Shown here: positions 1 through 10,359 of the stretch, in pieces
How positions within the stretch are numbered: position 1 is the stretch's first letter
Layout of the letters: each line of letters starts with the position of its first letter
Origin: Brachypterus glaber
Taxonomy: Eukaryota; Arthropoda; Insecta; Coleoptera; Kateretidae
DNA length: 64,000 nt
Reading direction: 5' to 3'
Assembly (NCBI GenBank): GCA_958510825.1
Contig: OY294049.1
Location: 39,274,774 to 39,338,773, forward strand
Program-made: the position numbers and the translations under genes
The notes under the pieces: generated by a model
The model's database searches: none
Told to the model about the DNA's origin: nothing
The model's input: only the letters and a program-made list of their open reading frames with translations

Positions 1-1
1 A

Positions 2-172
2 AAACAAATATTAACAGAAAACAGAAAAATGCCAAGGAAGATACGGGAATCGATAGAAATCATCAAGCATCCTAACAATATCAATCGGGACACTGGTTAC
101 CACTTACCTGCAATATGGAAGTCTTTGATAGGAAAAACCTCGTCACGGGTGAATAACCACAACTCGTCATAA
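2..172 (+). pseudogene. PLE GIY-YIG endonuclease, C-terminal fragment
   Basis: The frame is open from base 2 to a TAA stop at 170-172 and encodes the last 56 residues of the Penelope-like polyprotein. It includes the segment KMPRKIRESIEI, which holds the region of the catalytic Glu of GIY-YIG nucleases, and ends in VNNHNSS. Compared with the copy at 10360-11058 it differs at the residue after the conserved Glu, Ser here and Trp there. In PLEs this domain nicks target DNA during retrotransposition. The fragment continues to the left of the window, so whether the full element is intact cannot be judged. Confidence 0.8.
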
Positions 173-212
173 ATAGTGACACAAGTTGATTCGAAACTTA
201 GTTTCAGATTAA

Positions 213-253
213 TCCCTGAAGATGTCTCTAGTAGTAAGAGACGAAACGTCGGA
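213..253 (+). ncRNA. hammerhead-like ribozyme motif of PLE copy 1
   Basis: Core CTGAAGA at 216-222 is followed by stem II (GTCTCT 224-229 with AGAGAC 237-242, 7-nt loop) and GAAACGTC at 243-250. This is the order of a type I hammerhead: CUGANGA, stem II, GAA, stem III, UH. Stem III would be ACGU, a self-complementary tetranucleotide that can only pair between two molecules, as in dimeric hammerheads. Stem I is short (TCC with GGA). Hammerheads are known from Penelope-like elements. The motif is seen; cleavage activity is inferred. Confidence 0.6.
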
Positions 254-334
254 AAGTGAAAATCCATTAACACGGTCTAAACCCGAAAGTGAAAGTCCTT
301 TATATCTTAATGGCCGTGAAACCTTAAAATCTAA

Positions 335-480
335 GACTTTCAGTTAGATAGGCACTAGGCACGACAGGGTTTTGCATTTTACGAAAGATAATGGTTTGTT
401 GATATGTATAAGGAACTTTGTTTGATACATGTATGATACTGCATGCAGTAATTTCAATAGCAAATTTGATTATTGTTTGT
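335..480. other. unassigned AT-rich DNA
   Basis: No reading frame, repeat partner in this window or hairpin was recognised. Confidence 0.4.
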
Positions 481-490
481 AATAGGCAAC

Positions 491-582
491 GTCAAGGCAT
501 CCTTCACTTCCAGGCAAGGCTACTAGCTTAGGTGACACTTCCTAGTGGGCCATATCAAAGCTAAAGTGAAGGACGCCTTGGC
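491..582. repeat. short inverted repeat
   Basis: Arms 491-509 and 564-582 are inverted copies (about 17 of 19 matching) around the motif CATCCTTCACTT, separated by about 54 bp. It looks like a small fold-back element or MITE remnant. Confidence 0.55.
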
Positions 583-626
583 AACGTCGATTATAGTCCA
601 GTGATATGAAACTTTTGCCATCCATG

Positions 627-1233
627 ACTGTGACTCATCCAGAGGTTTGTCAAGTTTTTCAGGTGTATAGAAGCAAAACCTATGTATTTGCTGCGGTGGA
701 TTTGGTGTGGTTTTTAAGATATTAACAATAAAAGTACAGAAAATGTCTATTTTTGCACATTTTTGCATACCAGTAAAAAAGTTGATTACGCAGAATATTA
801 TTGCAAAAAAAATATCTCTGGGATAAACAATTGCAATTTTGCAAAAACTATTGAATGAATTCTAAAATTTTAACCACATATTGAGTACGCAACTTTTTAC
901 ACAATAACAAAATAGTAGGTTGATTTTTGCAAAATTTATTGTTTATTGAATAATATGCAAATTTTGATCGTTTTTTGCAGTTTTCTAAGAAACAAATCAC
1001 TATCGACATTTAAAAAACGCCATTTCCTACAAGATGGTTACTTTGATTGTTGATAAAAAACTCAACTTTTTTACAGGTATGCAAAAATGTGCAAAAATAG
1101 ACATTTTCTGACCTTTAATTGTTAACATCTTAAAAACCACACCAAATCCACCGCAGCAAATACATAGATCTTGGTTCTATATACCTACCTGTATTACCTG
1201 AAAAACTTGACAGACCTCTGGATGAGCCACAGT
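627..1233. mobile_element. fold-back element with about 160-bp inverted arms
   Basis: The left arm 627-785 and right arm 1062-1233 are inverted repeats with scattered mismatches and small indels. Both contain the motif ACCTGAAAAACTTGACA or its complement at the outer end and TGCAAAAATGTGCAAAAATA inside. A unique AT-rich 276-bp spacer lies between them. A frame of 81 codons over the left arm is a chance ORF: the right arm shows frame-breaking indels. No transposase is present. Confidence 0.75.
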
Positions 1234-2216
1234 CCCCAACAGGGTATTTTTTTTTGCTCATATCCCTGGACCATTACTAATAAATTACGATTCTTAAGCA
1301 AAACTTAAAATAAAATAAGAAAGACCTGCCATCAACGTCTCAAGAACATCTTTATTTTTTATATGTCAAAATTACTGTCAAGTATGACATAACCTGTCCG
1401 ATTTAAATTGTTAAAAACTGGATTCGTTGCTAATTTAATATCCCACTTTTTTTGGCAACGATATTAATTAATTAAAAGTAATTTTCTCGGTTGATCCTTG
1501 ACTTGACATGTGAATACATCAGATGATCACATAGGGGTCCATAATTGACATTAAGCACTTAATACGGTAACAATCCGGTTATTTGCCGTCCCCTTCGCCG
1601 GCAGAGAAATGTGCAAAGGGCATATTAAAATCACAATGTGCAATTTCTCGACAATTGAAGCTTTATGAAGGGCTCGGGAGAACAAGGTATATAACTTATG
1701 TCACATAAGCTTGTTACAAGTATAGAAATACTTGATATAAACATATTAAAATATGTTAAAAATTATGGATTATATTTAAATTTTGAGAGGGGAGTGCCTC
1801 GTACTTAATGGTACATTACGTAGAACGAAGGATGAAACCGGAATGGAAGAGAATAGATTGAAAGCAACAAAATTATTTGTATTATTAACAGTCTAATATG
1901 TTATAAAATACCTCAAAAAGGTCACAAAACGACTATAAACTATTAAATAAATAAATAAATAAATATTTAACTAACTAAAAAAATCAATAATTTGTTTCAA
2001 GTTTAATTAGTTCCTGTTTTGAAATAATAAGTATTAGTAATTTATCATTATTTTTAAACCCTAAATATATACTTGCCATATTTCATTCAAGTTTCTTCAA
2101 AACTAAATACAAGATAATTTATTATCCAAACCAAGCACTTTTAGCCAGTCAAAGGAACTTCGATGCTATAACAGGTCCGCACTTAGGAAAACAAACATTT
2201 ATTAAATAAAACGCAA
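1234..2216. other. unassigned AT-rich DNA with AAAT microsatellite
   Basis: No gene is recognised. A short (AAAT)n run lies at 1941-1965. The segment around 2030-2165 resembles parts of 12380-12540 and 17620-17770, including the motif AAACCAAG followed by a C/T-rich word and CTTTTA, so it probably belongs to a degenerate dispersed family. Confidence 0.45.
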
Positions 2217-2218
2217 TA

Positions 2219-2497
2219 CAGTATAAGCTTGATAATGTGAACATGCGTATATGTAAACTATTCGGTTATGTGAACACAGAATTTTTTCTTTTGACTTCTC
2301 TTTAATGTGAACGACTAGTTTCAACAAGTTAATACATATTTTTATTTGGTTAAATAAAGTTTGGCAAAATAAAAAAAAATGAATTAGGTTTCATACAAAG
2401 CCTGAATTATATTATATTTTCACCTTCACTAACATGAACAACCCGTTAATTTGAACAGCCCCGGTTTTTTTGTGTTCACAGTATCGAGCTTGTACTG
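2219..2497. mobile_element. pogo/Tigger-like MITE
   Basis: The ends are about 24-bp terminal inverted repeats starting CAGTATAAGCTTGATA on the left and CAGTACAAGCTCGATA on the right in reverse complement. The dinucleotide TA flanks both sides (2217-2218 and 2498-2499), the target duplication of the Tc1/mariner/pogo superfamily. The CAGTA...CTCGATA pattern resembles pogo-type termini. At 279 bp it has no room for a transposase and none is seen. Confidence 0.65.
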
Positions 2498-2499
2498 TA

Positions 2500-3177
2500 T
2501 ATAACTATGGGCACAGAATCTGATCATGTTTTTATCATTGTTATTTAGGTATACCTATAGCTGTATAGCTATATTTTTTAGCTTAGAATCCCACTAGTAG
2601 AAAATCAATCCACGACAAAACAAAAATAATTAGACCTATTATTTTTTTTTACCAATTATAGGCAAAAAACCACAGTGCGCTATATCTTAAAAAAACGAGC
2701 TGATCGAGAAAAACGGAAAAAGGTTCCGAAATCAGCGCATCAAATATAGCCAGACGCAACTAAAAGCTCCCCGGCAAATAAAAAAATAATCTTTTTTTGT
2801 AGAGCAGTGTTATTGGTCAGACAGCATTCCTGTTCGCCCACTCTAATTTAATGACATGTCGATATATTTGAAAAGGTGGCTTATGTCTCTTGTTCCCCTG
2901 AGTTCCTCAATTGAAGAATCGCATAACCCGAGGTGTATTAATTGAAAGTCGTTTAATGGAGACTAATGAGATCCGGCTCAATTGTTCGCCAGAACCCGAA
3001 CGTGAAGATTTAACGAAGTCTTTAAATTGTGCGGCAGGAAATCATCAAGGGATTTCTAAAAATGCATCTCTAAGGACGAAATATAATCAGACGGTGGGGG
3101 TTTGAGATTCATGACACAAAGGTAGTGAAATGGACATCTTCTCTCATAAAAAGAGCTTTGAAGATTGTGCGGATTGA
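2500..3177. other. unassigned DNA; 2880-3110 less AT-rich
   Basis: Around 2880-3110 base composition is closer to even and a 64-codon plus-strand frame runs from 2911. No protein family is recognised and no clear splice sites frame it, so I do not call it a gene. It could be conserved non-coding intron sequence. Confidence 0.3.
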
Positions 3178-3208
3178 TCACTTGATCACCGTTACGGTGA
3201 TCAAGTGA
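3178..3208. repeat. 31-bp near-perfect palindrome
   Basis: Arms of 15 bp (TCACTTGATCACCGT and its complement) flank a single central base. No surrounding terminal repeats were found. Confidence 0.8.
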
Positions 3209-3693
3209 TCACTCCGCTACGGTAGTCTGTGACTCAATGAATCGGAAAACCCAGCTGTGTGAATGTAATTATGCAGATTCGGAAAATATTCAACCAGTTA
3301 TTGCGAAATACACACTTTCAAACTATGTTAACGGATTCCGTTTCCATGGCAACATGTTTATTAGGTTATACATGTTTATTAGATTATACAAGGGTTATCG
3401 CAAAGACCACATCCCTTTTAAGCAAAACATTGTACCAAATATTTAAAAAAAGAGTACTTTTTACACAATATAATATTTTGTTTTTATTGGATTCACACAA
3501 ATTATAATTATTAGCCCTTTCCTATTTTACATACACATTTGCCCATTACAGTTCCCGTCTTTTCAAAGTTGCATGTACCTAAGTATTATATACAATGATA
3601 GCACTAGATTTGAATATATAATTATATTTAGGCTTGGTTCTATTAAGTTATAAGACGTAGTGCCTTACTTTATTTCAAAGCATAATGGTAGAG

Positions 3694-3728
3694 ATCTAGA
3701 TTCGACTTAAATGAAGTCGAATCTAGAT
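3694..3728. repeat. perfect 15-bp hairpin
   Basis: ATCTAGATTCGACTT at 3694-3708 and its exact complement at 3714-3728 surround a 5-nt loop. It stands alone in AT-rich DNA. Confidence 0.8.
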
Positions 3729-4285
3729 TCTGAAAAATAAATTAAAATAAATTTAGAAGCATTTTAAAATAACATGAGTCATATTTGGAGCAAGTACTCG
3801 TATTTTTATACTTTAAAAGACTTTATGGAATATATTACAATTTATCTAATTCGAATGTACTAAATTAAAATCTACAGAAATGCATATTAAAGCTCATTCA
3901 AAAATATGAAACTTTCAAAGTGGGAATTAATATTTAATGCAAAACTTTCTGTAGGTCAATTTTATCTTTTAATGAATGTATTCTATCACTAAATTCAATT
4001 TTTAAAAACAGCATTTACCTTCCCCAATAATAAATCTGAATCACTGTTCTATATCCATCGTTAATAATTCTCTTTAATTTTTAATTTTATCCATAGACGA
4101 AAGAAGTGATAGACTAGCATTGTGAGACAGAAATATGCATTAAATAAAAATAAATTCTGTCCGATATAATACATTTTTAAAATGTTTGTTTACCGTTTAA
4201 CTCACACTTATGGTAAAAATTGGTAAATTTTAGTGTTAGGGGAACTTTGTAGGGTTTTCGGCACGAGGTTAGAATCTTTTCATTA
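3729..4285. other. unassigned AT-rich DNA
   Basis: No reading frame, long repeat or hairpin recognised. Confidence 0.4.
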
Positions 4286-4515
4286 TTTTGAAATTTGGCA
4301 CAAAATAAATTGTATGCTCAAAGGAAAAAAAAATAAGATTTCAAGCCCTTTAAAATTTTCACTTATACAAAAATTTGAGACAATTTTCAAGTATATTTTG
4401 CGATTTATGGGTAATTTTACGAATTTTAGGGGTCCAATTGGGACCCTTAGAGAAGTTCGATCATTCTCACATTTTCAGAATTTACTAGTTACACGTAAAT
4501 AAAAATTTTAAGAGA
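4286..4515 (+). repeat. dispersed repeat family A, copy 1
   Basis: Matches 37930-38150 in the same orientation over about 220 bp, sharing GATTTCAAGCCC, a stretch near GGGTAATTTTACGAATTT and GGGACCCTTAGAGAAGTT. The 89-codon frame at 4233-4502 is not conserved between copies, so the repeat is not coding. Superfamily unknown. Confidence 0.7.
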
Positions 4516-5752
4516 ATAACAAATGTAATATCCACCCTAATGTTGGACGTAAACAAACTCCGCATACTAATTTATGCATTACTAATCTATCTATCCTTCT
4601 TTGGTCTGAGATTTTACCTGATCACTTATTATTCCTAAAAAACTGACCATTTATCTATTGATTTAATGTTACTATAAAAAGAAAAATATGGTTATACAAT
4701 TGAAAACTGTATTTCCACGTGTATTTTAATGATTTTTACTCACAGCATTGTATATAATGTATAAGTCGTAAAAAAATTATTCTTGGTATGAAAACAGTTT
4801 TACTCCGTGTTGGCATAAACTAATAATAGCCAGAAATAAAATTATTTATTAAACCGAGTCGAAAAAAAGTTATTGAATCAATATTAAAGCCAGTTAAAAA
4901 GCCATTATCAGCTACTGCAGGCTTTTTACTACGTGTAATGAGTAATAAACACAACATTGTAAAAATTTAAATCACTATCTTCATTATAGGCGACACAGAC
5001 GGTCGTAATACGTTATTTTACGGTTGATAATATTGAAAATAGCTATCGATTTTCTCTTTATTTTGATATATAACTTCATTTTCACATTATTATTCAGCTA
5101 TACGGCATTCATAAATGACATTAAACCGTTACAGGTTAGCTCATTTTATCATAAATTAGTATAAATTACCAGTCATACAATACGTTCAATATGTGAGGCT
5201 CATAATAACGATAAAAACACACGCTGAGCATGTTATATCAGTCAAAATCGCCTGGCGCACTATGTTAATGCTTTGTTGTTAAATTTGATTTGTTAATGTT
5301 TTTTATCGGTCGGCGATCTAATAATGTTTTTGTAATATAGGGTGTTTAAAGCAAAATGAACCATATAGATTTTTTAAAGAATACTTGCAAATAAACGTAA
5401 AGTGGAGAAATATATGCAAGGCATCTTAAAAGGTAGTAAGATACCTTTAACCTTCTTTTATTACTTTTACTTTTATTACTCTCTGGTTCAAATATTCCAA
5501 AAAATCTAAGAAGCACGTGTGTTTTTCATTAAAAGGAAATCAATTATTAGTCTTACTTCAACGCGATTATGCAACCGAATATACTACTTTCTGTATAATT
5601 GGTTGCCTCGCAGTATTGTGCGATTTTAAATACAATCGGCCACGCCCCATATATTGGTTCTGTCAAATCGAGAATGACAAGCGATTCTCAACCTGCGCTT
5701 TTTTGGAGATTGGCTTTAAAAATGTGTAAATTAAATTATTAAGTTCACACAG
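4516..5752. other. low-repeat AT-rich stretch
   Basis: No partner elsewhere in the window and no convincing gene. A 70-codon frame at 5517-5729 lacks family features and overlaps short inverted words (GCAACCGAATA against TAATTGGTTGC), so it is treated as chance. This is one of the few long stretches that could be ordinary intron sequence. Confidence 0.4.
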
Positions 5753-5845
5753 GCTTATAAATCCAATCATCCATTATCCACATCACCAAGACAGCAGCAA
5801 CCGAACTACGGGGTACCCCTTCTCATAGGAAGAAACAGCTATTCG
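5753..5845 (+). CDS. possible internal exon, unknown gene (weak)
   Basis: A 93-bp, 31-codon open stretch lies between an acceptor-like TTCACACAG and a consensus donor GTGAGT. It is phase 0 at both ends and reads through residues such as SPRQQQPNYGVP and LLIGRNSYS. Base composition is more even than the surroundings. No protein family is recognised. It is on the strand opposite to the semaphorin exon at 57053-57152, so it would belong to a different gene. A frame this short can arise by chance; this is a candidate only. Confidence 0.22.
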
Positions 5846-6562
5846 GTGAGTCCAATGTACTTACATTTCCTTCCAAATTGTTTCTGTTAAAAAGAGCTCT
5901 AGCGCTCACGATTAGTTCAAGGATAAGCCAATCCTTAAAGGAGAAGGAATGGAAATCTTTAATGAAGTTTTTTTGTAAATGAAAATAATAATAATAATAC
6001 TAATAATAGAGTAGTTTTATTTAACAAACACCCTGAGTTTTATAAAAAAAACATCTGTATGGATGAAATTAATTTAAAAATAACATGGTAGACGTTATTA
6101 TTGGTTCGTTGTTTTTGGATTGTTAACTTTTACTTTGTCGGTCGACGGATCTATTAATATATTGGATATGGGACTGTATTTTCCGTGTTTCGTTGGGTTA
6201 TCGAGTCCATAAGTCATAGAGTTAATCTGTATTGTGTTCGATAATCCCAGGAGAACAGCTTTAGGCCAAACAGTGTAGCCAACACAAGTCCCCCGCCATG
6301 GTTTTTATCTGATGTTATTGCCTTTCCAGACAACTTTGATGCCGAAACTGCATTTTCGCAGTAATTCTCAGTTTGCTAACTGCAGTTTTCCGTTTGTTCG
6401 TTTATGTGTTTTGGGGATATCGTCTAATTAGGGTGGCATTAACCGAAAATAAATGTACAAACTGCTTTTAATTTCTCTCTCGCTTCGAACTCATTTCTAT
6501 AATTATATCTAACTAACTGGAAATTTTATTACTACATTTTAAGAGAGCAACTTTCATAAGCC
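5846..6562. other. unassigned, mostly non-repetitive DNA
   Basis: Mixed-composition sequence with a short (AAT)n run near 5983-6006. No reading frame with family features and no partner copy in the window. Confidence 0.4.
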
Positions 6563-6570
6563 GTTAAACC

Positions 6571-6824
6571 CAACGAACTAATAACTCTTCTTTCTAGAAT
6601 ACGCATACCGTTGAAATAAAGTATCGCCAACATCTCGGTTTGTTTGCAAACAAATAGTATGTATATTCAGGCCTGAACAATAACAGTTACTAGTAACTGG
6701 TATTGTTGTCTCTGTTAGAACAAAGATGTGCGAGTAAGACAGTCGAATGTTTATTTTGCCGACGTTTTTGTCAGTTTTAACGAATGAAATGCCTATTCTA
6801 GAGAGAAGAGTTATTAGTTCGTTG
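6571..6824. mobile_element. 254-bp hAT-like MITE, copy 1
   Basis: Terminal inverted repeats of about 28 bp begin CAACGAACTAATAACTCTTC. They are flanked by imperfect 8-bp direct repeats, GTTAAACC (6563-6570) and GTAAAACC (6825-6832). A copy of exactly the same length lies inverted at 42157-42410. The middle holds a near-palindrome around AACAGTTACTAGTAACTG. Eight-bp duplications and termini starting CA fit the hAT superfamily; no transposase is present. Confidence 0.75.
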
Positions 6825-7028
6825 GTAAAACCCCTTGTTTCTCCGCCATTTTAAAATTTATAATTTTAATATTAGATTTAGTTTTCGTAACCTTAAATCC
6901 CCCAAAACTATTTCCGTGAAAAATAGCTTCAATTTTTCAAATTGTGTCTGCCATATTGGATCCACATTTTGAATTTTAAAATTTAAACACTGGATTTGTG
7001 TTCAGCGACTTAAAAAAAACCCATAGTC

Positions 7029-7426
7029 TACACAGAAAAAGGACTTCTTGAACCAAGGACACGTGTCTTTTGATAACCCCAATATACCAATTTTCACGAA
7101 ACCTACCCCCGCCCCTCAGGGGTGAATTTTTTATTATCAGATTCACTTTCAGCAACCTCAAAAACTCCAATATACCAATTTTCACGAAAACTGCACCCGC
7201 CCCTCAGGGGGTGGATTTAAATTTTTTTTGAAATGTTGAAAATTTTTAAAATGGGAAAGCAATATCCTTAAATGAAGAGCACAGGTTTTTGAAAGAGAAT
7301 CCGCTACTTCAAAGGGCATTAACTTTAGTTTAAAAAATGCTATCTCTCTTGAAACAAGAGAATATCGCTTTAAACATATCTAGAAACACGTGTCCTTGGT
7401 TTAAGGAACCTTTTTTTTCTGTGTAA
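7029..7426. mobile_element. TIR element with internal 85-bp degenerate repeats
   Basis: Inverted termini 7029-7067 and 7383-7426 share ACACAGAAAAA and CCAAGGACACGTGT. Inside (about 7078-7225) are two tandem degenerate units containing CCAATATACCAATTTTCACG and CGCCCCTCAGGGG. Related units recur at 24130-24500. No coding capacity seen; the 69-codon frame here is a by-product of the repeats. Confidence 0.6.
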
Positions 7427-7432
7427 AGTTTC

Positions 7433-8996
7433 ATAAAACAAAACCTATTTTTCATGGCTTTTATCCCCTCTCGATAAAAAGTGCCTAATTTGCACCTTTA
7501 TTCCCATTTTTTTTTTTAATCGTGAGCACTTATATAAGTTTGACAATACCAAACTACCTACTATCGAATTTTAAACATTGTTAAAATTTCGGTTCAGTAG
7601 TAAAAATCAAATTTTTGTTCCTCCTGAAAAATCGAGTCAAAGGCGTTAACCCCTTATGAAAACTGTTCTCTTTATGTGTATATACTTATTGTCCTTAAAT
7701 GCAGACTTTTGCATTGAAAAGCCCATACAACTAAACTTTGTCGCAATATAATTAACCTGAATTAAATAAACTATTTTCACGACGCTATTGCCAAGCCTCA
7801 TTTATTCTAATTTACTTCATTTACAAGTATATACCACTTGTTTTAATTTGTTTCCCGACTCATAATTATTAATTAAGACAATTTAAAAAAAGTGTTTAAG
7901 AAGTAAAACCATTATTTATTTACCAATTAATAAGTAATTAAAGATTAAACAACTTACTAGGTACTTGTAAGAAAGTTTAATCGTAATTATGCAAGTTTGT
8001 TCCGAATAGAACAACATGTAGTTTTACTTTTAAGTAATTACGGCGCATAAGAAACTATAAATCAAGTTTAATGAGTGGGAATATTTCTTCAACGCCTGTA
8101 TAATTTAGATTATTATTTTATTGGTATTATTGTTATTTTGAATAAGTTCAATTTTTTGGTTTATATATAATAAGTGTTTTCCTGTATAAGGTTTATGTGG
8201 CAAGCAACTATTGTCTAAAATTGATAACCAAAAGAGCGAAGCTGGCTAAAACGTAATTGGCTAAATAATTTTGGAAAGAACTCAATATGCCTAAAACGTT
8301 GTTTTTCTAGTGCAATTAAATCTGCAATTTAAAACAATCCAGAATAAATTAATTGTCCGTAATTGAACGCAATTAAATTTGAATTCCTGGAAAAAACACA
8401 CAGCAGACATTACTTACAATAGCACGATAGGGTATATTCGTTTTTTTACCAGACTTTTACGATAAAAGAAAAACCAGACCAATTACAATATAATTTAAAT
8501 ATATTATAATTAAAATCTATTCAGTATGAGAAATTAAAATTACTTTAATAAACTTTTTATACACGGCATGTACAAATATATAAATATTTAGTATAAATGT
8601 ATCCTTCCTTAATAATTAAGAGGCTTTATTTGTGGATATTGATTAATGTTCATAACATCAAATTCTTTAAAGCAACACAAAAAGTAACCAAATATGCTAC
8701 TTTTAATCAACGTGAATAGACTTTTAAATGGGATTTTGATAATCCTGATTAAATGTGCATTGAAAAATAAATTTGAATTAAAAATATTGAACAGTGAATC
8801 TAAAACGGGGGAAAACATTGAGATAGAAGAAATTTTAGATTTTACTATTTATTTCCCAATGGCATAAGGTAATGTGTGAAAAAATTAAAGGTTTTTTTTC
8901 GTATTATAACATGATTATTATGTACATATTTTACGTAAAAATTAACCAATACGCGTTAGTATACCAAATCACGTGATTTACGTTGCAAAGGCATAT
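7433..8996. other. unassigned AT-rich DNA
   Basis: No gene recognised. The 69-codon minus-strand frame at 8609-8818 shows no family features and is considered chance in roughly 70 percent A+T sequence. No partner copy found. Confidence 0.4.
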
Positions 8997-9164
8997 ATTG
9001 TTTGACACACGGTTCTAAAGTTATCGAAAGAATGCGGAAAAAAAATGAGAAAGCAATATAACTGAATATAAAAAAACTAAAAACACGTTCACTTTGAATT
9101 CGGAGCGTTTTTTGCTCGAACTTCCCCCTTTCGTCGTAGGTTTCTTACCGTGTGGCAGACTATA
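8997..9164. mobile_element. MITE with GTYTGACACACGGT termini, copy 1
   Basis: The left end reads TTTGACACACGGT and the right end, reversed, AGTCTGCCACACGGT. Internal CTTCCCCCTTTCG is shared with copies at 19716-19868 and 58341-58506. Ends sit next to TATA-type sequence, so a TA duplication (Tc1/mariner-like) is likely. No ORF. Confidence 0.65.
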
Positions 9165-9962
9165 TATAGAGTATGTTTGATAATGGGAAAAGAAAACAAA
9201 ATAAAATCAAAATTCTTCGTAAGTGTGAAGAATTCGCGTTAAAAACATTTCTTAAATACAACACGGACAAAAGTAAACTAATGGTATTTAAACCCCCTGT
9301 GTATAGGGATCTGATTGTTCCCTCAATTTCCCTTAATAATACCCCTATCGAGCAGGTATATAAACTTAAATATCTCGGTCATATAATAGACAATACACTG
9401 TGTGATAACTCTGAAATTCAACGTCACTATAAAAACTTGTGTGTTCGTGCTAATATGATCGCAAGAAAATTCAGCAAGTGTTCTGTAGAAGTTAAAAACT
9501 TTTTGTTCAAGACTTTCTGTTACGACCTGTACTCAGGAGAACTCTGGTGCAACCACACTGTGGCTTCTTGGCGTACGTTACGCGTTTGCTATAATAATGC
9601 CTATCGCATTATTCACAGACTTCCGCGGTATAATAGTGCCTCTGAAATGTTTGCTACAGCCCGAATTAACACCTTGGACGCTCTTCGGAGAAAAAAGCTT
9701 GCCAGCTTTGTAGAGCGCCTTTCCTGCACCCAGAACAATCTGTTAAGAGCTGTAGTGTCATCAGATGTTTTCTGGACCTCTACTATTTTTGGAAGTTGGC
9801 GACGTCTTTGTTTTTTGTTATAATGACTGTAAACCCAACCTTTTTTTTTTTATGTATATATTTTTGTGTATGTTTTATTTTTATTTATTTTTTTTCTAAT
9901 ATTCCTATGTGATATGGCTTATATGCCGGAATAAATGCTTTATTATTATTATATTATTAAAA
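9165..9962 (+). mobile_element. 5'-truncated non-LTR retrotransposon
   Basis: Contains the 3' half of a LINE reverse-transcriptase ORF, a T-rich 3' UTR and a (TTA)n-type tail after GGAATAAATGCTTTATTATT. The 5' boundary abuts the right end of the MITE at 8997-9164, so the LINE was inserted in or beside it. Truncation at the 5' end is usual for LINE insertion by target-primed reverse transcription. Confidence 0.8.
9173..9823 (+). pseudogene. LINE reverse transcriptase, C-terminal domain fragment
   Basis: The frame encodes the part downstream of the RT palm. KYNTDKSKLMVF corresponds to the segment after the catalytic YADD box, YKLKYLGHIID is the typical K-Y-L-G-V/H-I motif, and IARKFSKCSVEVKNFLFKT and YSGELWCNHT follow in the usual order. 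The catalytic boxes themselves are missing because the copy is 5'-truncated. The style of the KYLGHIID-to-LYSGELW block resembles CR1/Rex1-type elements, but the clade is not certain. The frame is uninterrupted to its stop, suggesting a moderately recent insertion. The listed ATG is simply the first Met; true homology starts near residue 9. Confidence 0.8.
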
Positions 9963-10197
9963 TAAACAGATTCATTTTTTCATGAAAAGTAAATACTTCA
10001 TCTTATCTTTGTTATCATATGGTGTATCCTAAGCAACACCCTATATTTCCAAACGACTATCAACACTTATCTTAACTGGGTAAATATGTTCTGGAAGGGA
10101 AATTGCAAAAAAATCGATAAGAAAAGCATTTACAAAAGACATGCACAGGAAACTAGCAGTATTTCATTTTTAACGCATTAAAGAGGATTTTCTTATT
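9963..10197. other. unassigned DNA between two retroelements
   Basis: No gene or repeat partner identified. Confidence 0.35.
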
Positions 10198-10278
10198 TTA
10201 GATTTTAAGCTTTCACGGCCATTAAGATATAAAGAACTTTCACTTTCGGGTTTAGACCGTGTTAATGGATTTTCACTT

Positions 10279-10319
10279 TCCGACGTTTCGTCTCTTACTA
10301 CTAGAGACATCTTCAGGGA
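10279..10319 (-). ncRNA. hammerhead-like ribozyme motif of PLE copy 2
   Basis: On the minus strand CTGAAGA (10316-10310) is followed by a 6-bp stem II and GAAACGTC ending at 10282. Layout and bases are the same as at 213-253, including the palindromic ACGU stem III expected of a dimeric hammerhead. It lies just downstream of the PLE stop codon, in the 3' UTR. Confidence 0.6.
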
Positions 10320-10359
10320 TTAATCTGAAACTAAGTTTCGAATCAACTTGTGTCACTAT

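Larger units (their letters stand above)
1..334 (+). mobile_element. Penelope-like element, 3' end, copy 1 (runs off left edge)
   Basis: The whole stretch matches, in reverse complement, 10198-10532, where the same element carries a longer reading frame. It holds the last codons of the endonuclease ORF, a 3' untranslated region and a hammerhead-like motif. The match stops abruptly near 334, taken as the 3' terminus because both copies end at the same point. Identity by eye is about 97-98 percent, so the two copies are recent. The 5' part lies outside the window. Confidence 0.85.
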
